64,000 nt of DNA from Limnohabitans sp. (GCF_023910625.1 NZ_JAAVVW010000003.1:2294001-2358000), one strand, 5' to 3'; shown: positions 17,080 to 26,879, counted from the stretch's first letter. Translations and numbers: made by a program. The notes: generated by a model from the letters alone, not told the origin.

Positions 17080-17825
17080 CAACGGCCTCCCGAAATGTCC
17101 AGAAAACTCATGGTGGTGTAGCTGGCACTGTCCGAAAGCAGCCACACAATGCCCTGCGCCACTTCTTCGGCTGTGCCGCCGCGTTGGGCAGGCACCAGGT
17201 GCTGCAGATCTTTGACCCGGTTGGGCAAGCCGCCCGAGGCGTGGATCTCGGTCTCGATCAGGCCCGGACGCACGGCGTTGACGCGAACGCCCTCGGCGGC
17301 AACTTCTTTGGCCAAACCGATGGTGAAAGCATCGATGGCGCCCTTGGCGGCGGCGTAATCCACGTATTGGCCCGGTGAGCCCAGGCGCGATGCGGCGCTC
17401 GACACGTTGACGATGCTGCCGCCTTCACCGCCATGGCGGGTGCTCATGCGGCGCACGGCTTCGCGGGCGCAGATCATGCTGCCGATCACGTTGATGTCGA
17501 ACATGCGCTTCCAGCGGGCCACGCTCATTTCATCGACGCGTGCCGTCACGTCCACCACGCCTGCGTTGTTGACCAGCCCGGTCAGGCGGCCGAATTTGGC
17601 GTCGATGTGCTCGAACATGCGCAGCACCTGCGCTTCGTCGGCCACGTCGGCTTGCACCGACATGGCTTGCCCGCCCGAGGCGCGGATCTGGCGCACTACT
17701 TCGTCGGCCGCCAGCGAGTTGGCGGTGTAGTTCACTGCGATAGCCCAGTCGCTTTGTGCCGCCAACAAGGCGGTGGCCGCCCCGATGCCCCGGCTGCCGC
17801 CGGTCACCAACAAGACTTTGTTCAT
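17079..17825 (-). CDS. SDR family oxidoreductase
   Basis: Short-chain dehydrogenase/reductase, 248 aa from ATG 17825. It has cofactor motif TGGSRGIG near residues 8-15, NNAG near 87-90, catalytic Ser in VNVSSAAS and Tyr-x3-Lys in YAAAK, and a C-terminal FLDISGGR typical of FabG-like reductases. The start is preceded by AGGAGAC. A longer reading starting at 17894 lacks a ribosome site and is rejected. It is the first gene of a two-gene operon with the MaoC hydratase and is divergent from the HCCA-isomerase-like gene. Confidence 0.87.
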   Translation of the reverse strand: MNKVLLVTGGSRGIGAATALLAAQSDWAIAVNYTANSLAADEVVRQIRASGGQAMSVQADVADEAQVLRMFEHIDAKFGRLTGLVNNAGVVDVTARVDEMSVARWKRMFDINVIGSMICAREAVRRMSTRHGGEGGSIVNVSSAASRLGSPGQYVDYAAAKGAIDAFTIGLAKEVAAEGVRVNAVRPGLIETEIHASGGLPNRVKDLQHLVPAQRGGTAEEVAQGIVWLLSDSASYTTMSFLDISGGR

Positions 17826-17905
17826 GGAGTGTCTCCTGCAAAAAATGGTGAGAACGGTTAAAACCTTGTCTCGTTCAAAGATTACACAACACACAAGGAG
17901 ACAGC

Positions 17906-18508
17906 ATGGGTCGCACAGTGGACTATTACTTCGCCCCCCAAAGCCCCTGGGCTTATTTGGGCCACCAGCGCCTGGCCGACATGGTGCTGCGCCACGGGGC
18001 CACGGTGCGGGTGATGCCGATCGATTTGGGGGGCAAGGTGTTCCCGATTTCGGGTGGCTTGCCCTTGGGGCAGCGTGCCCCGCAGCGCCAGGCGTATCGG
18101 CTGTTGGAGTTGCAGCGTTTCAGCCAGCACCTGAATCTGCCCCTGAACATCAAGCCCAAGTATTTCCCTGTCGGTGGCGACGACTCGGCCCGTCTGATCA
18201 TTGCCACCGATCTGGCCCAAGGCCCGCAGGCGGCCATGCAGATCACGGGCGCGATTTTGGCGGCTTGCTGGGCGCAAGAGCGCAACATGGCCGACGACAA
18301 GGTGCTGGCCGAACTGTTGCAAGAGCAGAACTTGCCAGTCAGCTTGATGACGCAGTCACGCAGCCAGGCGGTGCAGGTGCGTTACGAGACCTATACCCAG
18401 GCGGCGATAGACGCGGGCGTGTTTGGCGCGCCCAGCTATGTCGTCGGTGGCGAGTTGTTCTGGGGCCAGGACCGCCTCGATTTTGTCGAGCGCGCACTGG
18501 CACGCTGA
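17906..18508 (+). CDS. 2-hydroxychromene-2-carboxylate isomerase-like (DsbA/kappa-GST family)
   Basis: Thioredoxin-fold protein of 200 aa related to HCCA isomerase (naphthalene catabolism, glutathione-dependent) and kappa GSTs. The N-terminal YYFAPQSPWAYLG carries the family serine in place of the DsbA cysteine; GVFGAPSYVVGGELFWGQDR near the C-terminus is the conserved cis-Pro region. No other aromatic-ring genes are nearby apart from the downstream dienelactone hydrolase, so a general glutathione-dependent role is as likely as naphthalene degradation. AAGGAGA ribosome site at the start. Confidence 0.85.
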   Translation: MGRTVDYYFAPQSPWAYLGHQRLADMVLRHGATVRVMPIDLGGKVFPISGGLPLGQRAPQRQAYRLLELQRFSQHLNLPLNIKPKYFPVGGDDSARLIIATDLAQGPQAAMQITGAILAACWAQERNMADDKVLAELLQEQNLPVSLMTQSRSQAVQVRYETYTQAAIDAGVFGAPSYVVGGELFWGQDRLDFVERALAR

Positions 18509-18536
18509 CACGCATTTTTCACTGAAAGGAAGACAC

Positions 18537-19226
18537 ATGGGAACGATGATCGAACTGAAGTCGGCCGACGGCACGTTGGTGCCCGCCTACGAAGCACGCC
18601 CTGCAGGCACACCCAAGGGGGCTGTGGTGGTGATTCAGGAAATTTTTGGCGTCAATAGCCACATCCGCCAAGTGGCCGATGGCTATGCGGCAGAGGGTTA
18701 CCTGGCTGTGGCCCCGGCCGCCTTCCACCGCGTCAAGCTGGGGGTGGAGCTGGGGTACACCGATGCCGACATGGGCGAAGGCTTTGGTTACAAAACGGCG
18801 GTGGAGGCTTTGCCCGCGCCCGGCGTGCTGCAAGACATTCAGGCGGCCGTTGACCATGGGGCCCAGGCTTCAGGGGGCAAGGTGGGCATCGTGGGTTATT
18901 GCTGGGGCGGCTTGCTGACTTGGCGTGCGGCCTGCACTTTGTCCGGCCTCAGCGCGGCGGCACCGTATTACGGTGGCGGTGTGACCACAGAAGCCGAAAG
19001 CGTCCGCCAGCCTCGCGTGCCTGTCATGGCGCATTTTGCGGAAGAAGACAAATGGATCCCGTTGGATTCTGTCGCGACTTTCAAAAACGCACATCCGCAA
19101 GTGCAGGTGTTCACCTATGCCGCACACCACGGCTTCAACTGCGACCAGCGCGCTTCATGGCATGCGCCTTCGGCCCAGCTGGCGCGTGAGCGCACGCTGG
19201 CGTTTTTCAAGCAGCACCTGGCTTGA
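18537..19226 (+). CDS. Dienelactone hydrolase family protein
   Basis: Alpha/beta hydrolase, 229 aa from ATG 18537 (GAAAGGA site upstream). The nucleophile motif is GYCWGGLLTWRAA, with Cys in place of Ser as in dienelactone hydrolases; the acid and His of the triad are in HFAEEDKWIP and YAAHHGFNCD. True dienelactone hydrolases open a lactone in the chlorocatechol or modified ortho-cleavage pathway, but many members act on other esters. It follows the HCCA-isomerase-like gene by 28 bases, probably in one transcript. Confidence 0.88.
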   Translation: MGTMIELKSADGTLVPAYEARPAGTPKGAVVVIQEIFGVNSHIRQVADGYAAEGYLAVAPAAFHRVKLGVELGYTDADMGEGFGYKTAVEALPAPGVLQDIQAAVDHGAQASGGKVGIVGYCWGGLLTWRAACTLSGLSAAAPYYGGGVTTEAESVRQPRVPVMAHFAEEDKWIPLDSVATFKNAHPQVQVFTYAAHHGFNCDQRASWHAPSAQLARERTLAFFKQHLA

Positions 19227-19272
19227 ACTGCCCAGCCCATGGAGGGCTCATTTTGGCAACGCTGGATCGCGA

Positions 19273-20397
19273 TCATTTTCCCGTTCGGGCCAGGTAGCGT
19301 TTACGCCAAAACACCAGGCCCATGATCAAGGCAATTGTGATCATGCTGCCTAAGGTCCACCAGAAGGCGCTGGCCTTGTGCAGCCAGGGCATGAATTCAA
19401 AGTTCATGCCAAAAATGCCCGCAATCAGGTTCAGCGGTAAAAAGATGGCGGTCAGCGCTGTCAGGGTGCGCATGGTGTCGTTGGTTCGGTTGCTTTGAAC
19501 GTTGAAGTGCATCTGCACGGCGCTTTCGGTGTTGTGCTCCAGCCGGCGCACATGCTGCACCACCCGCTCAATGTGCTCCAGCACGTCTCGGCTGCGGATT
19601 TTGAGCAGTTCATGTTCGCCTTGTGCGGCTGCGTCTTCGGCCACGCGCCAATTGTCCAGCGATTCCGTCCAGCTTTGCACGGCGGTGTGTTGGTCCTCGC
19701 ACAGGGCTTCAATCTGGTGCAGTGCCATGCGTGCGTGCAGCAGGGCATCCCAGCGGTTGAAGCGGGTGCGCGGGTGCAGCAGCTCGCCTTGCCAGTGGTC
19801 GAGTTGACGGCTCAATTCGCGACGCAAATGGAGGTAGCCATCGACCATGTGGCTGACGATGCGCAGCATCATGTCGGCCGGACTCTGGGGCACGCCACGT
19901 GCGCCGGACGAGCGCGGGTCCGCCGAATCCGGATTGTGTGTGCTGGCCAGAAGGCGACTGGCGTAGGCTTCTCGCACGGCGCAGTCGGCTGGGTGCACGC
20001 TGACCAGCACCCTGTCAAAGACGGCAAAACCCACGGGGCTGGTGTCGATGCGTTGCAGCACGGGTGGGCCAGGGCGCTTGCCAGTTTGCAGGTTCAGACC
20101 CTTGTCCGGGCTGGTCACGGTGCTTTCCGGGCGCTGGGCCAGTCGACGGAACACCATCAGGTCGTAATGCGAGCTGTAATCAAAACGCGAGGGCAACTGG
20201 GCATTCAGCAGGTCTGAAACATGCAGGTCTACCAGGGTCTGACCGGTGAGTTGCTCAAGGCTGCGCTGGATCGCCCCCAGCTCACTCTGGAAGTCCTCGC
20301 GGGAGCAAGCGATCCAGACATAGCCCTGATCGGGCAGCTGCTCCGGTAAGGTCAGTCCGGCCTGAACGTGTGCGCCCGCGACGCTGAAAACCCGCAT
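19273..20397 (-). CDS. CorA-family divalent cation transporter (ZntB/CorA-like)
   Basis: Inner-membrane channel or transporter for Mg2+, Zn2+ or related ions. The 374 aa protein has a large cytoplasmic domain, a long helix (about 190-310) and two C-terminal helices. The selectivity motif GMN is in AGIFGMNFEFMPWL, followed by the second helix and a basic tail. The cytoplasmic domain is closer to the ZntB-type layout than to E. coli CorA, so ion choice is open. ATG 20397 is 9 bases after the hemB stop; an in-frame TTG at 20409 overlapping that stop is an alternative start. Likely co-transcribed with hemB. Confidence 0.85.
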   Translation of the reverse strand: MRVFSVAGAHVQAGLTLPEQLPDQGYVWIACSREDFQSELGAIQRSLEQLTGQTLVDLHVSDLLNAQLPSRFDYSSHYDLMVFRRLAQRPESTVTSPDKGLNLQTGKRPGPPVLQRIDTSPVGFAVFDRVLVSVHPADCAVREAYASRLLASTHNPDSADPRSSGARGVPQSPADMMLRIVSHMVDGYLHLRRELSRQLDHWQGELLHPRTRFNRWDALLHARMALHQIEALCEDQHTAVQSWTESLDNWRVAEDAAAQGEHELLKIRSRDVLEHIERVVQHVRRLEHNTESAVQMHFNVQSNRTNDTMRTLTALTAIFLPLNLIAGIFGMNFEFMPWLHKASAFWWTLGSMITIALIMGLVFWRKRYLARTGK

Positions 20398-20405
20398 GAA
20401 GGCGT

Positions 20406-21470
<1,065 letters not shown>

Positions 21471-21547
21471 TCAGGCAAGCAGACGGATGGGGCCAGAACG
21501 GATCTGCGCCGTAAATGTCAAAAGTGTTTTTAAGTATAAATTCAACC

Positions 21548-21576
21548 TTGTTATCTTTTTTGATATTTGCTAAACT
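21548..21576 (+). promoter_or_regulatory. Sigma-70-type promoter for the small RNA
   Basis: TTGTTA (-35, 21548-21553), a 17-base spacer, and TAAACT (-10, 21571-21576). The predicted start, near 21583, gives a transcript of about 100 bases ending at the terminator at 21656-21684. Confidence 0.6.
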
Positions 21577-21582
21577 CGCCTT

Positions 21583-21684
21583 CGGGTAGCTTGCTGCCTC
21601 CCGCTTCTCCTCCCTGAGCGGGTGCTTTGCGGCTTCATTGCGGTAAGGCTTCCTGCCCCCGGCGCATGGCCGGGGGTTTTTTTT
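21583..21684 (+). ncRNA. Candidate small RNA with a CUCCUCCC loop
   Basis: About 100 bases between a good promoter and a strong intrinsic terminator, with no sensible ORF. The first half folds into a hairpin with stem CCCGCT / AGCGGG and an 11-base loop TCTCCTCCCTG, which is complementary to Shine-Dalgarno sequences. The layout (short RNA, C/U-rich loop, GC-rich terminator) resembles the CCUCCUCCC-loop small RNAs known from alphaproteobacteria, but I do not recognise this as a named family. It lies in the hemB-hemJ divergent region. Expression is inferred, not shown. Confidence 0.55.
21656..21684 (+). terminator. Intrinsic terminator, target of group IIC intron
   Basis: Perfect 8-bp stem CCCCCGGC / GCCGGGGG with a 5-base loop, then eight T. 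The group IIC intron starts two bases later with GTGCGTCC. Confidence 0.9.
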
Positions 21685-22094
21685 GGTGCGTCCGGCAGGG
21701 CGCACTCACTTGGAGGTGCAAGTCCTCTACTCGCCCTGCAAGGGGAAGAGTTAGCCAATGGCAAGGGCTTCGCGGGTGACCGCGAGTCTGAAGGAAGCCG
21801 GAGGGCAAAGCGCTGGTCCGACGAACAGGAAGTGGATATGAGGCGGCGTGGCAGGGTAAGGAGTCCAAAATCTCTGAAGCCCAAAACTTGCACGGGATGC
21901 CACGACGTAGATCCAACGGACATAAGCGTGAAGGTGGGTGTGTCATACCCGGAGAGATCTGACAGAGGTGCCAGAAATGGCTACCGGCACCGAGAGGTGA
22001 CGGGAGGCCCTGTCAGAAGTCAGCACAAGGCATAGTAGGTGGAAACACTGAAGGCCCGAACAAGTGGAAACGAGAGTAGGTGCGAAGTTACTCG

Positions 22095-23426
22095 ATGTCA
22101 GTCGATGAAGCAGAAGCCCTCGCAGGAGGGGCCAGCGGCGAAGGAACCGGACGGAATCTGGGGAGTGCGCACGCGGGTGCAGAGGCTGACACGGCGTGCG
22201 GCGAACAACCGAAATCGGAGAGAGACTGGCTCATGAGCCAGGTGGTGGAGCGCACCAACATGCAGCTCGCGTACAGCCGTGTGATGAAGAATCGCGGCGC
22301 ACCCGGCGTAGACGGAATGCGATGCGGGGAACTCAAAGCGTGGCTACAAGCGAACTGGGTGCGCGTGAAGCAGGACTTGCTGGCGGGCCGGTATCGGCCG
22401 CAGTCGGTGCGCCGAGTGGACATACCCAAGCCACAAGGCGGGGTCAGGACACTGGGCGTGCCGACGGTGGTGGATCGACTGATCCAGCAGGCGCTGCACC
22501 AAGTAATGCAACCGATCTTTGAGCCGACGCTCTCGGGCAGCAGCTACGGCTTCCGTCCGGGGCGAAGCGCACGACAGGCGGTTGCTCAAGCGACGGAGCA
22601 CATTCGCAGCGGCAAGCGCTGGGTGATAGACATGGACTTGGAGAAATTCTTCGACCGTGTGAACCATGATGTGCTGATGGCTCGGGTGACGCGGCAGGTA
22701 CAGGATCGCAAGGTGCTGCACCTGATACGGAGCTTTCTTCAGGCAGGAATGATGGCCGATGGGATAGAGACAGTCCGGGAGCAAGGGACGCCGCAAGGTG
22801 GCCCACTGTCACCGCTGCTGTCGAACATCCTGTTGACCGATCTTGACCGGGAGCTGGAGAGGCGCGGACTGTCGTTTTGCAGGTACGCGGACGACTGCAA
22901 CATCTACGTGGGCAGTCAAAGGGCCGGGCAGCGGATCATGGCCGGGATCACGGCGTTTCTCACGGAGCGCTTGAAACTGAGCGTGAATGCGGCCAAGAGC
23001 GCGGTGGCCAGGCCCTGGGAGCGCAAGTTCTTGGGCTACAGCGTCACCTCGCAGCGGACCCTGAAAATCCGCATCGCCAAACCCAGCATAGACCGACTGC
23101 GACACAGCGTAGGCGAGATATGCGCACAGGGACGGGGGCGGGTTTTGCTCGACACCATCGAGAGGCTCAATTCGATTTTGCGCGGCTGGATGAATTACTT
23201 CAGTCTCACGCAAAGTCGCAGGCCAATTGAAGAACTGGATGCGTGGGTGAGGCGACGCCTGAGATGCTTGGTCTGGAGGCAATGGAAGCGACCCCATACG
23301 CGGGAATCCAAGATGCGCTCATTGGGCCTTGATGCCCAACGGGCGTGGAAATCCAGCGTTAACGGTAGAGGCCCTTGGTGGAATGCCGGGGCCAAACACA
23401 TGGTTGCGGCGTTACCGCCAAAATAG
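22095..23426 (+). pseudogene. Group II intron reverse transcriptase/maturase, 3' end interrupted by IS256
   Basis: RT/maturase of 443 codons from ATG 22095. Landmarks are PKPQGGVRTLGVPTVVDRLI, YGFRPGRSARQAV, DMDLEKFFDRVNHD, GTPQGGPLSPLLSNILL and the catalytic CRYADDCN, then a maturase region ending GPWWNAGAKHM. The frame stops at TAG, whose last G is the first base of the IS256 element. The original C-terminus is still readable after the element at 24746-24817 (PKYFTQLGLVSLVATHQHLQ then CST and stop), so about 22 residues are cut off. The enzyme core is intact and may keep some activity. Confidence 0.85.
23418..23425 (+). repeat. Target site duplication, left copy
   Basis: CCAAAATA directly before the IS256 element; the identical 8 bases follow its right end at 24746-24753. 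Eight bases is the usual IS256-family duplication. Confidence 0.9.
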
Positions 23427-24745
23427 AGGGTGTCCTAAATTTTGTGTAAACGGTCAAATGGCAGGAAACTGCCGAACATCAAGAAAGATGAACCATGACC
23501 GTCAGCAACGAATTGATCGACCAGCTGCTCGCTGGCTATAAAAAGCCTGAAGACCTCATCGGCGAGAACGGCCTGCTCAAGCAGCTGACCAAGCGCCTTG
23601 TGGAGCGCGCTTTGGAAGCCGAGATGACCGAGCACTTGGGTCACACCAAGAATGCCAGCGTGGCCAACGCCGCTGGCAATGCCCGCAACGGCAAAAGCAA
23701 AAAGACCCTCAAAGGCGACTTTGGCGAGCTGCCCATTGATATCCCCCGTGATCGCCACGCCAGCTTTGAGCCGCAGATCGTGCCCAAGCACCAGACGCGC
23801 TGGACGGGTTTTGATGACAAGATTTTGTCCCTGTATGCCCGAGGCATGACGGTACGTGAGATTCAGGGGCATCTCCAGGAAATGTATGGCACCGAGGTGT
23901 CGCCCACGCTGATCTCATCGGTTACGGATGCCGTCATGGACGAGGTCAAGGCTTGGCAGGCGCGTCCACTGGATGCGCTGTACCCGATCGTTTACCTGGA
24001 CTGCATCCACGTCAAAACCCGTGACTCAGGCGTGGTGCGCAACAAGGCCGTATATCTGGCCTTGGGCATCAACATGGCTGGCGAGAAGGAAATCCTGGGG
24101 CTGTGGATTGCCCAGACCGAAGGGGCCAAGTTCTGGCTGCAGGTGGTCACGGAGCTCAAGAACCGGGGCGTGGCTGACATCTTCATCGCCTGCGTGGATG
24201 GCTTGAAGGGCTTTCCCGAGGCAATAGAGGCTGTATATCCGCAAACGGCGGTGCAGCTGTGTCTGGTGCACATGGTGCGCCACAGCCTGAACTATGTGAG
24301 CTGGAAGATGCGCAAAGTGGTGGCCGCAGACCTGAAGACCATCTACAGCAGCGCAACTGCGGATGATGCCGTGCTGCGGCTGCAGGAATTCGAAGAAAAA
24401 TGGGGCGCTGACTACCCGACCATTGTGAAATCGTGGTGCAGCAACTGGGAGCGGATCGTGCCGTTCTTTGAATATCCTCCAGAGATTCGGCGGATCATTT
24501 ACACGACCAACGCCATCGAGTCGGTGAACATGAGTCTGCGCAAGGTGACCAAGAGCCGGGGCTCGTTCCCCAGCGATGAGGCATTGCTGAAATTGTTCTA
24601 CCTGGCGCTGAACAACATCAGCAAGAAGTGGACGATGCCGCTCAGAGATTGGAAAGCCGCATTGACCCGGTTTACCATTCAGTTCGAAGGCAGGATGCCC
24701 AATGACTGATCGCAGCCCCGTTTACACAAAATGCCGTACACCCTC
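23426..24745 (+). mobile_element. IS256-family insertion sequence, complete
   Basis: 1320 bp, bounded by 28-bp imperfect inverted repeats: left 23426-23453 begins GAGGGTGT and ends ATTTTGTGTAAACGG; right 24718-24745 is its complement with 24 of 28 matching. Flanked by perfect 8-bp duplications. Inserted into the last codons of the group IIC intron maturase gene. All ends and the transposase are intact, so the element could still be mobile and the insertion is recent on the evolutionary scale. Confidence 0.93.
23495..24709 (+). CDS. IS256-family transposase
   Basis: DDE transposase of the MULE/IS256 (Transposase_mut) type, 404 aa, normal length. The N-terminus has GLLKQLTKRLVERALEAEMT followed by HLGHTKN. 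Catalytic region: first Asp in YLDCIHVK (about residue 169), second Asp in ACVDGLKGFPEAI, and the Glu in TTNAIESVN. The reading frame fills the element between its inverted repeats and starts 69 bases inside the left end. Confidence 0.95.
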   Translation: MTVSNELIDQLLAGYKKPEDLIGENGLLKQLTKRLVERALEAEMTEHLGHTKNASVANAAGNARNGKSKKTLKGDFGELPIDIPRDRHASFEPQIVPKHQTRWTGFDDKILSLYARGMTVREIQGHLQEMYGTEVSPTLISSVTDAVMDEVKAWQARPLDALYPIVYLDCIHVKTRDSGVVRNKAVYLALGINMAGEKEILGLWIAQTEGAKFWLQVVTELKNRGVADIFIACVDGLKGFPEAIEAVYPQTAVQLCLVHMVRHSLNYVSWKMRKVVAADLKTIYSSATADDAVLRLQEFEEKWGADYPTIVKSWCSNWERIVPFFEYPPEIRRIIYTTNAIESVNMSLRKVTKSRGSFPSDEALLKLFYLALNNISKKWTMPLRDWKAALTRFTIQFEGRMPND

Positions 24746-24753
24746 CCAAAATA
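24746..24753 (+). repeat. Target site duplication, right copy
   Basis: CCAAAATA, identical to 23418-23425. It begins the remaining 3' piece of the maturase gene (24746-24817), which reads PKYFTQLGLVSL in the original frame. Confidence 0.9.
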
Positions 24754-24937
24754 CTTCACCCAACTCGGACTGGTCTCGCTGGTGGCAACCCACCAGCATC
24801 TCCAGTGCTCCACTTGAATCGCCGTATGCGGAACCGCACGTACGGTGGTGTGAGAGGGCTGAGGGGGTAACCTCTCACCCTACTCAATTCCAAGACGCAC
24901 TTGTGGAGTGGCCAGCATCTCTGGCTACACTTGCCCC

Positions 24938-25366
24938 ATGCTCTGGATCAAGGCCCTTCATATCGTTTTCATTGCCAGCTGGTTTGCTGGCTTGTTTTAT
25001 TTGCCACGCATTTACGTCAACCTGGCGATGGTGCCGGCCGACTCGGCCGCCGAGCGCGATCGCCTGCTCTTGATGGCACGCAAGCTCTACCGCTTTATGA
25101 CCATCCTGGCTGTTCCGGCCTTGGCGCTCGGCTTGTGGCTTTGGCTTTACTACGGCATTGGCCTGGGGCCTGGCCAGGGCTGGATGCATGCCAAGCTGCT
25201 GATCGTGCTGGCATTGTTGGGGTATCACCACAGTTGTGGTGTTTTGCTGCGTAAGTTTGAAAGCGGCCAGATGCAGCGCAGCCATGTCTGGTTCCGCTGG
25301 TTCAACGAAGCCCCGGTGCTCATGATGGTGGCGGTGGTCATTTTGGTGGTGGTCAAACCCTTTTGA
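24938..25366 (+). CDS. hemJ: Protoporphyrinogen IX oxidase, HemJ family (CopD-like)
   Basis: Membrane protein of 142 aa with four hydrophobic helices. The N-terminus MLWIKALHIVFIASWFAGLF, followed by YLPR, is typical of HemJ, including the conserved His in the first helix; a second conserved region is GWMHAKLLIVLALLGYHH. HemJ oxidises protoporphyrinogen IX to protoporphyrin IX in heme synthesis. The ATG at 24938 is chosen over an upstream in-frame ATG at 24908 because HemJ proteins begin at this point. It lies about 45 bases after the intron's 3' end and is divergent from hemB. Confidence 0.87.
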   Translation: MLWIKALHIVFIASWFAGLFYLPRIYVNLAMVPADSAAERDRLLLMARKLYRFMTILAVPALALGLWLWLYYGIGLGPGQGWMHAKLLIVLALLGYHHSCGVLLRKFESGQMQRSHVWFRWFNEAPVLMMVAVVILVVVKPF

Positions 25367-25390
25367 GGGCGACACTGCCATGAGGGCAAG

Positions 25391-26497
25391 ATGATTCGTC
25401 GCACATCAGCCGCTTGGCCCCTGTTCTGCATTTATGCGGTTTTAATTGTTTATGCCAGTCTCTATCCCTTTGATAACTGGCGTTTCCAGGGGGTGGTTTC
25501 TTGGTCTTTTCTGACCGAACCATGGCCGCGATACTGGACCGGCTTTGATGTGATGTCGAATGCGCTGGGCTATGCACCGCTGGGATTTTTGTTGGCGGTG
25601 AGCCTGCATCACACCCGACCCCATTGGCCGGCCATCGGTTTGGCGACCTTTTTTGCGGGCGTCCTGTCCCTGCTGCTGGAGTCTCTCCAAATGTTTCTGC
25701 CTGTGCGTGTGCCATCGAACGTGGACACCGCCTTGAACATTGCTGGCGCTTTTGCGGGTGCGGTGGTGGCGCGTGGTTTGGCATGGGTCGGGCTGGTGAA
25801 CCGTTGGAGCCGTTTCAGGGACCGGTGGTTTGAATTGGAAGCCGGTGGGGCCTTGGCTTTGTTGGCGATTTGGCCTTTGGCCTTGATGTTCCCGGCTGCG
25901 GTGCCTTTTGGTTTGGGGCAGGTGCTAGAGCGCCTGGAGACCACCTGGGTTCATGTTCTTAAAGACACGCCCTGGCTGGAGTCCTGGCCGCTGCGCGATG
26001 TCGAATTCCAGCCCATGCTGCCCATCACCGAATCGGTATGCGTTGCATTGGGCTTGTTGTTGCCCTGTTTGCTGGCCTATGGCGTGGTGCAGCGAAGACC
26101 GCAGCGCTGGGCTGTGGCCGGGGTGTGCCTGACTTTGGGTCTGTTGGCCAGCGCCTTGTCGGCAGCTTTGACTTATGGGCCTGTGCATGCCTGGGGCTGG
26201 GTCAGTCCAGAGGTGCTGCGTGGTTCGGTGATGGCCTTGATCCTGGCTTTGATCCTGTCTTTGGCTTCGGCGCGAATGTGCTGGGTGCTGGCCTTGGCAG
26301 CCTTGGTCCTGCAGTTGAGTTTGCTCAATACCGCAGCGGCCGGTGTGTATTTTCCGATGACTTTGCAGACTTGGGAGCAGGGGCGGTTCATCCGTTTTCA
26401 TGGCCTGATTCAATGGTTGGGCTGGTTATGGCCCTATGCCTTGCTGGTGTATCTGGTGCACAGGCTGTCCAGAGCCCAGACCGTTGGGCGGGGCTGA
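25391..26497 (+). CDS. VanZ family membrane protein
   Basis: Polytopic inner-membrane protein of 368 aa with about ten hydrophobic helices. The N-terminal third carries VanZ features (YASLYPFDNW, DVMSNALGYAPLGFLLA and SLLLESLQMFLPVRVPSNVDTALN). VanZ-like proteins are linked to low-level teicoplanin resistance in Gram-positives, but their role in proteobacteria is not known. The C-terminal part has no recognised domain. It follows hemJ by 24 bases and probably shares its transcript. Confidence 0.8.
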   Translation: MIRRTSAAWPLFCIYAVLIVYASLYPFDNWRFQGVVSWSFLTEPWPRYWTGFDVMSNALGYAPLGFLLAVSLHHTRPHWPAIGLATFFAGVLSLLLESLQMFLPVRVPSNVDTALNIAGAFAGAVVARGLAWVGLVNRWSRFRDRWFELEAGGALALLAIWPLALMFPAAVPFGLGQVLERLETTWVHVLKDTPWLESWPLRDVEFQPMLPITESVCVALGLLLPCLLAYGVVQRRPQRWAVAGVCLTLGLLASALSAALTYGPVHAWGWVSPEVLRGSVMALILALILSLASARMCWVLALAALVLQLSLLNTAAAGVYFPMTLQTWEQGRFIRFHGLIQWLGWLWPYALLVYLVHRLSRAQTVGRG

Positions 26498-26534
26498 ATG
26501 CGTGGGGCACCCCTTGCAGCCCTAGAATTGCCGA

Positions 26535-26879
26535 ATGACCGTCCTCAAGATTCCTCCTTTTTTCAAACGTCACATTTTCTTTTGCCTGAATGAGCGAAAA
26601 AACAATGAGGCTTGCTGCGCCCAACATGACGCGCAAGCGGCTTTTGACCGATGTAAAGCCCAAGTCAAAGCCAAGGGCTTGGCCGGGCCTGGCGAAGTTC
26701 GGGTCAACAAGGCTGGCTGCCTCGATCGGTGCGCTGCTGGCCCAGTGGCCGTGGTGTATCCCGAGGGTGTCTGGTACACCTATGTCGATCAGTCGGACAT
26801 TGACGAAATTGTCGAATCACACCTCAAAAACGGGCAAGTGGTTGAACGGTTGCTGACCCCTGAGCAATTGGGGCGTTGA
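26535..26879 (+). CDS. (2Fe-2S) ferredoxin domain protein, thioredoxin-like
   Basis: Small (114 aa) protein of the thioredoxin-like 2Fe-2S ferredoxin family. Cluster cysteines are visible in HIFFCLNERK, and in the pair NKAGCLDRCAAGP; extra cysteines occur at NEACC. The C-terminal half (VVYPEGVWYTYVDQSDIDEIV) is the conserved family ending. Electron partners are unknown. The stop overlaps the start of the next hydrolase by one base (TGATG). Confidence 0.85.
   Translation: MTVLKIPPFFKRHIFFCLNERKNNEACCAQHDAQAAFDRCKAQVKAKGLAGPGEVRVNKAGCLDRCAAGPVAVVYPEGVWYTYVDQSDIDEIVESHLKNGQVVERLLTPEQLGR

Larger units (their letters stand above)
21686..24892 (+). mobile_element. Group IIC intron carrying an IS256 insertion
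   Basis: 5' end GTGCGTCC directly after a terminator hairpin; bases 21686-22094 are the structured RNA domains with no other gene. The maturase ORF follows. Domain V is at about 24818-24858 (GCCGTATGCGG ... CACGTACGGTGG, then TGTGAGAGGG) and shows the CGC triad typical of class C; domain VI runs to about 24892 (CCTACTCAAT). Exact 3' end is uncertain by a few bases. An IS256-family element of 1320 bp sits inside the end of the maturase gene. Without it the intron would be about 1.9 kb, a normal length. Confidence 0.82.

Noticed and set aside
21583..21684. 6S RNA
   Set aside because: The segment is only about 100 bases and lacks the long closing stem and central bubble of 6S RNA, although CTCCCTGAG looked similar at first.
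21570..21946. Short open frames on both strands over the small RNA and intron 5' domains
   Set aside because: They cross terminator and ribozyme structure and have no protein character.
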